A stretch of 5,576 nt of DNA from Hyphomicrobiales bacterium (GTDB lineage: Bacteria > Pseudomonadota > Alphaproteobacteria > Rhizobiales > Hyphomicrobiaceae): assembly GCA_017304275.1 (NCBI GenBank), contig JAFKKW010000150.1:1-5576 (forward strand), read 5' to 3'. This document shows positions 5,487 through 5,576 of the stretch, one piece after another; position 1 is the first letter of the stretch, and the number at the start of each line of letters is the position of its first letter. The notes below the pieces were generated by a model. That model did no database searches, was not told the origin of the DNA, and was given only the letters and a program-made list of their open reading frames with translations. The translations under genes were made by a program, and so were the position numbers.

Positions 5487-5576
5487 TCAGCTCCTGAGAC
5501 CGGGCGCCTCCTGCCCGGTGCGCTCGACGTACTCGGTATACCCGCCGCCGTACTGGTGCACGCCCTCCGGCGTCAG
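5487..5576 (-). CDS. C-terminal end of a gene cut by the window edge, possibly ABC-F ATPase
   Basis: On the - strand one frame is open from the window edge to TGA at 5489-5487. It gives 29 residues: LTPEGVHQYGGGYTEYVERT then GQEAPGLRS. The composition looks like real protein. The pattern G-V-x-x-Y-x-G-x-Y-x-x-Y-V resembles the end of ABC-F ATPases after the second ATPase domain, where a strand is followed by Y-x-G-x-Y-x-x-Y; the EYAGGYQDML segment of the ABC-F protein at 1-516 shows the same arrangement. The match is short, so the family is only a suggestion. The gene is oriented like the two paralogues downstream of it, 186 bases from the ATG of paralogue B. Confidence 0.5.
   Translation of the reverse strand: MTPEGVHQYGGGYTEYVERTGQEAPGLRS

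Overview
The window is GC-rich DNA of bacterial chromosome type. Its protein vocabulary fits an alphaproteobacterium, most likely Hyphomicrobiales (Rhizobiales): a Uup-type ABC-F protein, a PP_4765-type flavoprotein, a DUF2252 protein, and several very small exported proteins rich in His/Lys with a Cys pair. The order is inferred from protein character only; no rRNA, tRNA, phage, transposon or CRISPR signal is visible.

Layout, left to right. (1) 1-516 (+) is the C-terminal part of a Uup-like ABC-F ATPase, cut by the window edge. (2) 513-1766 (-) is a FAD flavoprotein that converges on it; the two stop codons overlap in a shared TTAG. (3) 1946-2233 (+) is a small exported His/Lys-rich protein, divergent from the flavoprotein. 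A strong hairpin at 2257-2286 follows and probably terminates transcription from both sides. (4) 2354-3421 (-) is a DUF2252 protein whose kinase-like motifs occur in a permuted order. (5) 3611-4066 and 4063-4488 (+) are two genes joined by an ATGA overlap: a two-helix membrane protein (DUF3592-like) and a small exported protein with two cysteines. (6) 4543-4848 and 5064-5300 (-) are tandem paralogues encoding small exported proteins with the same C-terminal Cys-flanked module. Their upstream regions share a spaced motif at exactly the same distance from each start codon. (7) 5487-5576 (-) is the C-terminal end of a further gene cut by the right edge.

The genes do not form one pathway. Only 3611-4488 is a convincing operon. 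The part closest to something undescribed is the paralogous pair at 4543-5300, with its conserved protein module and matching upstream elements. The second is the permuted kinase-like motif order in the DUF2252 protein. No gap between genes exceeds about 215 bases.
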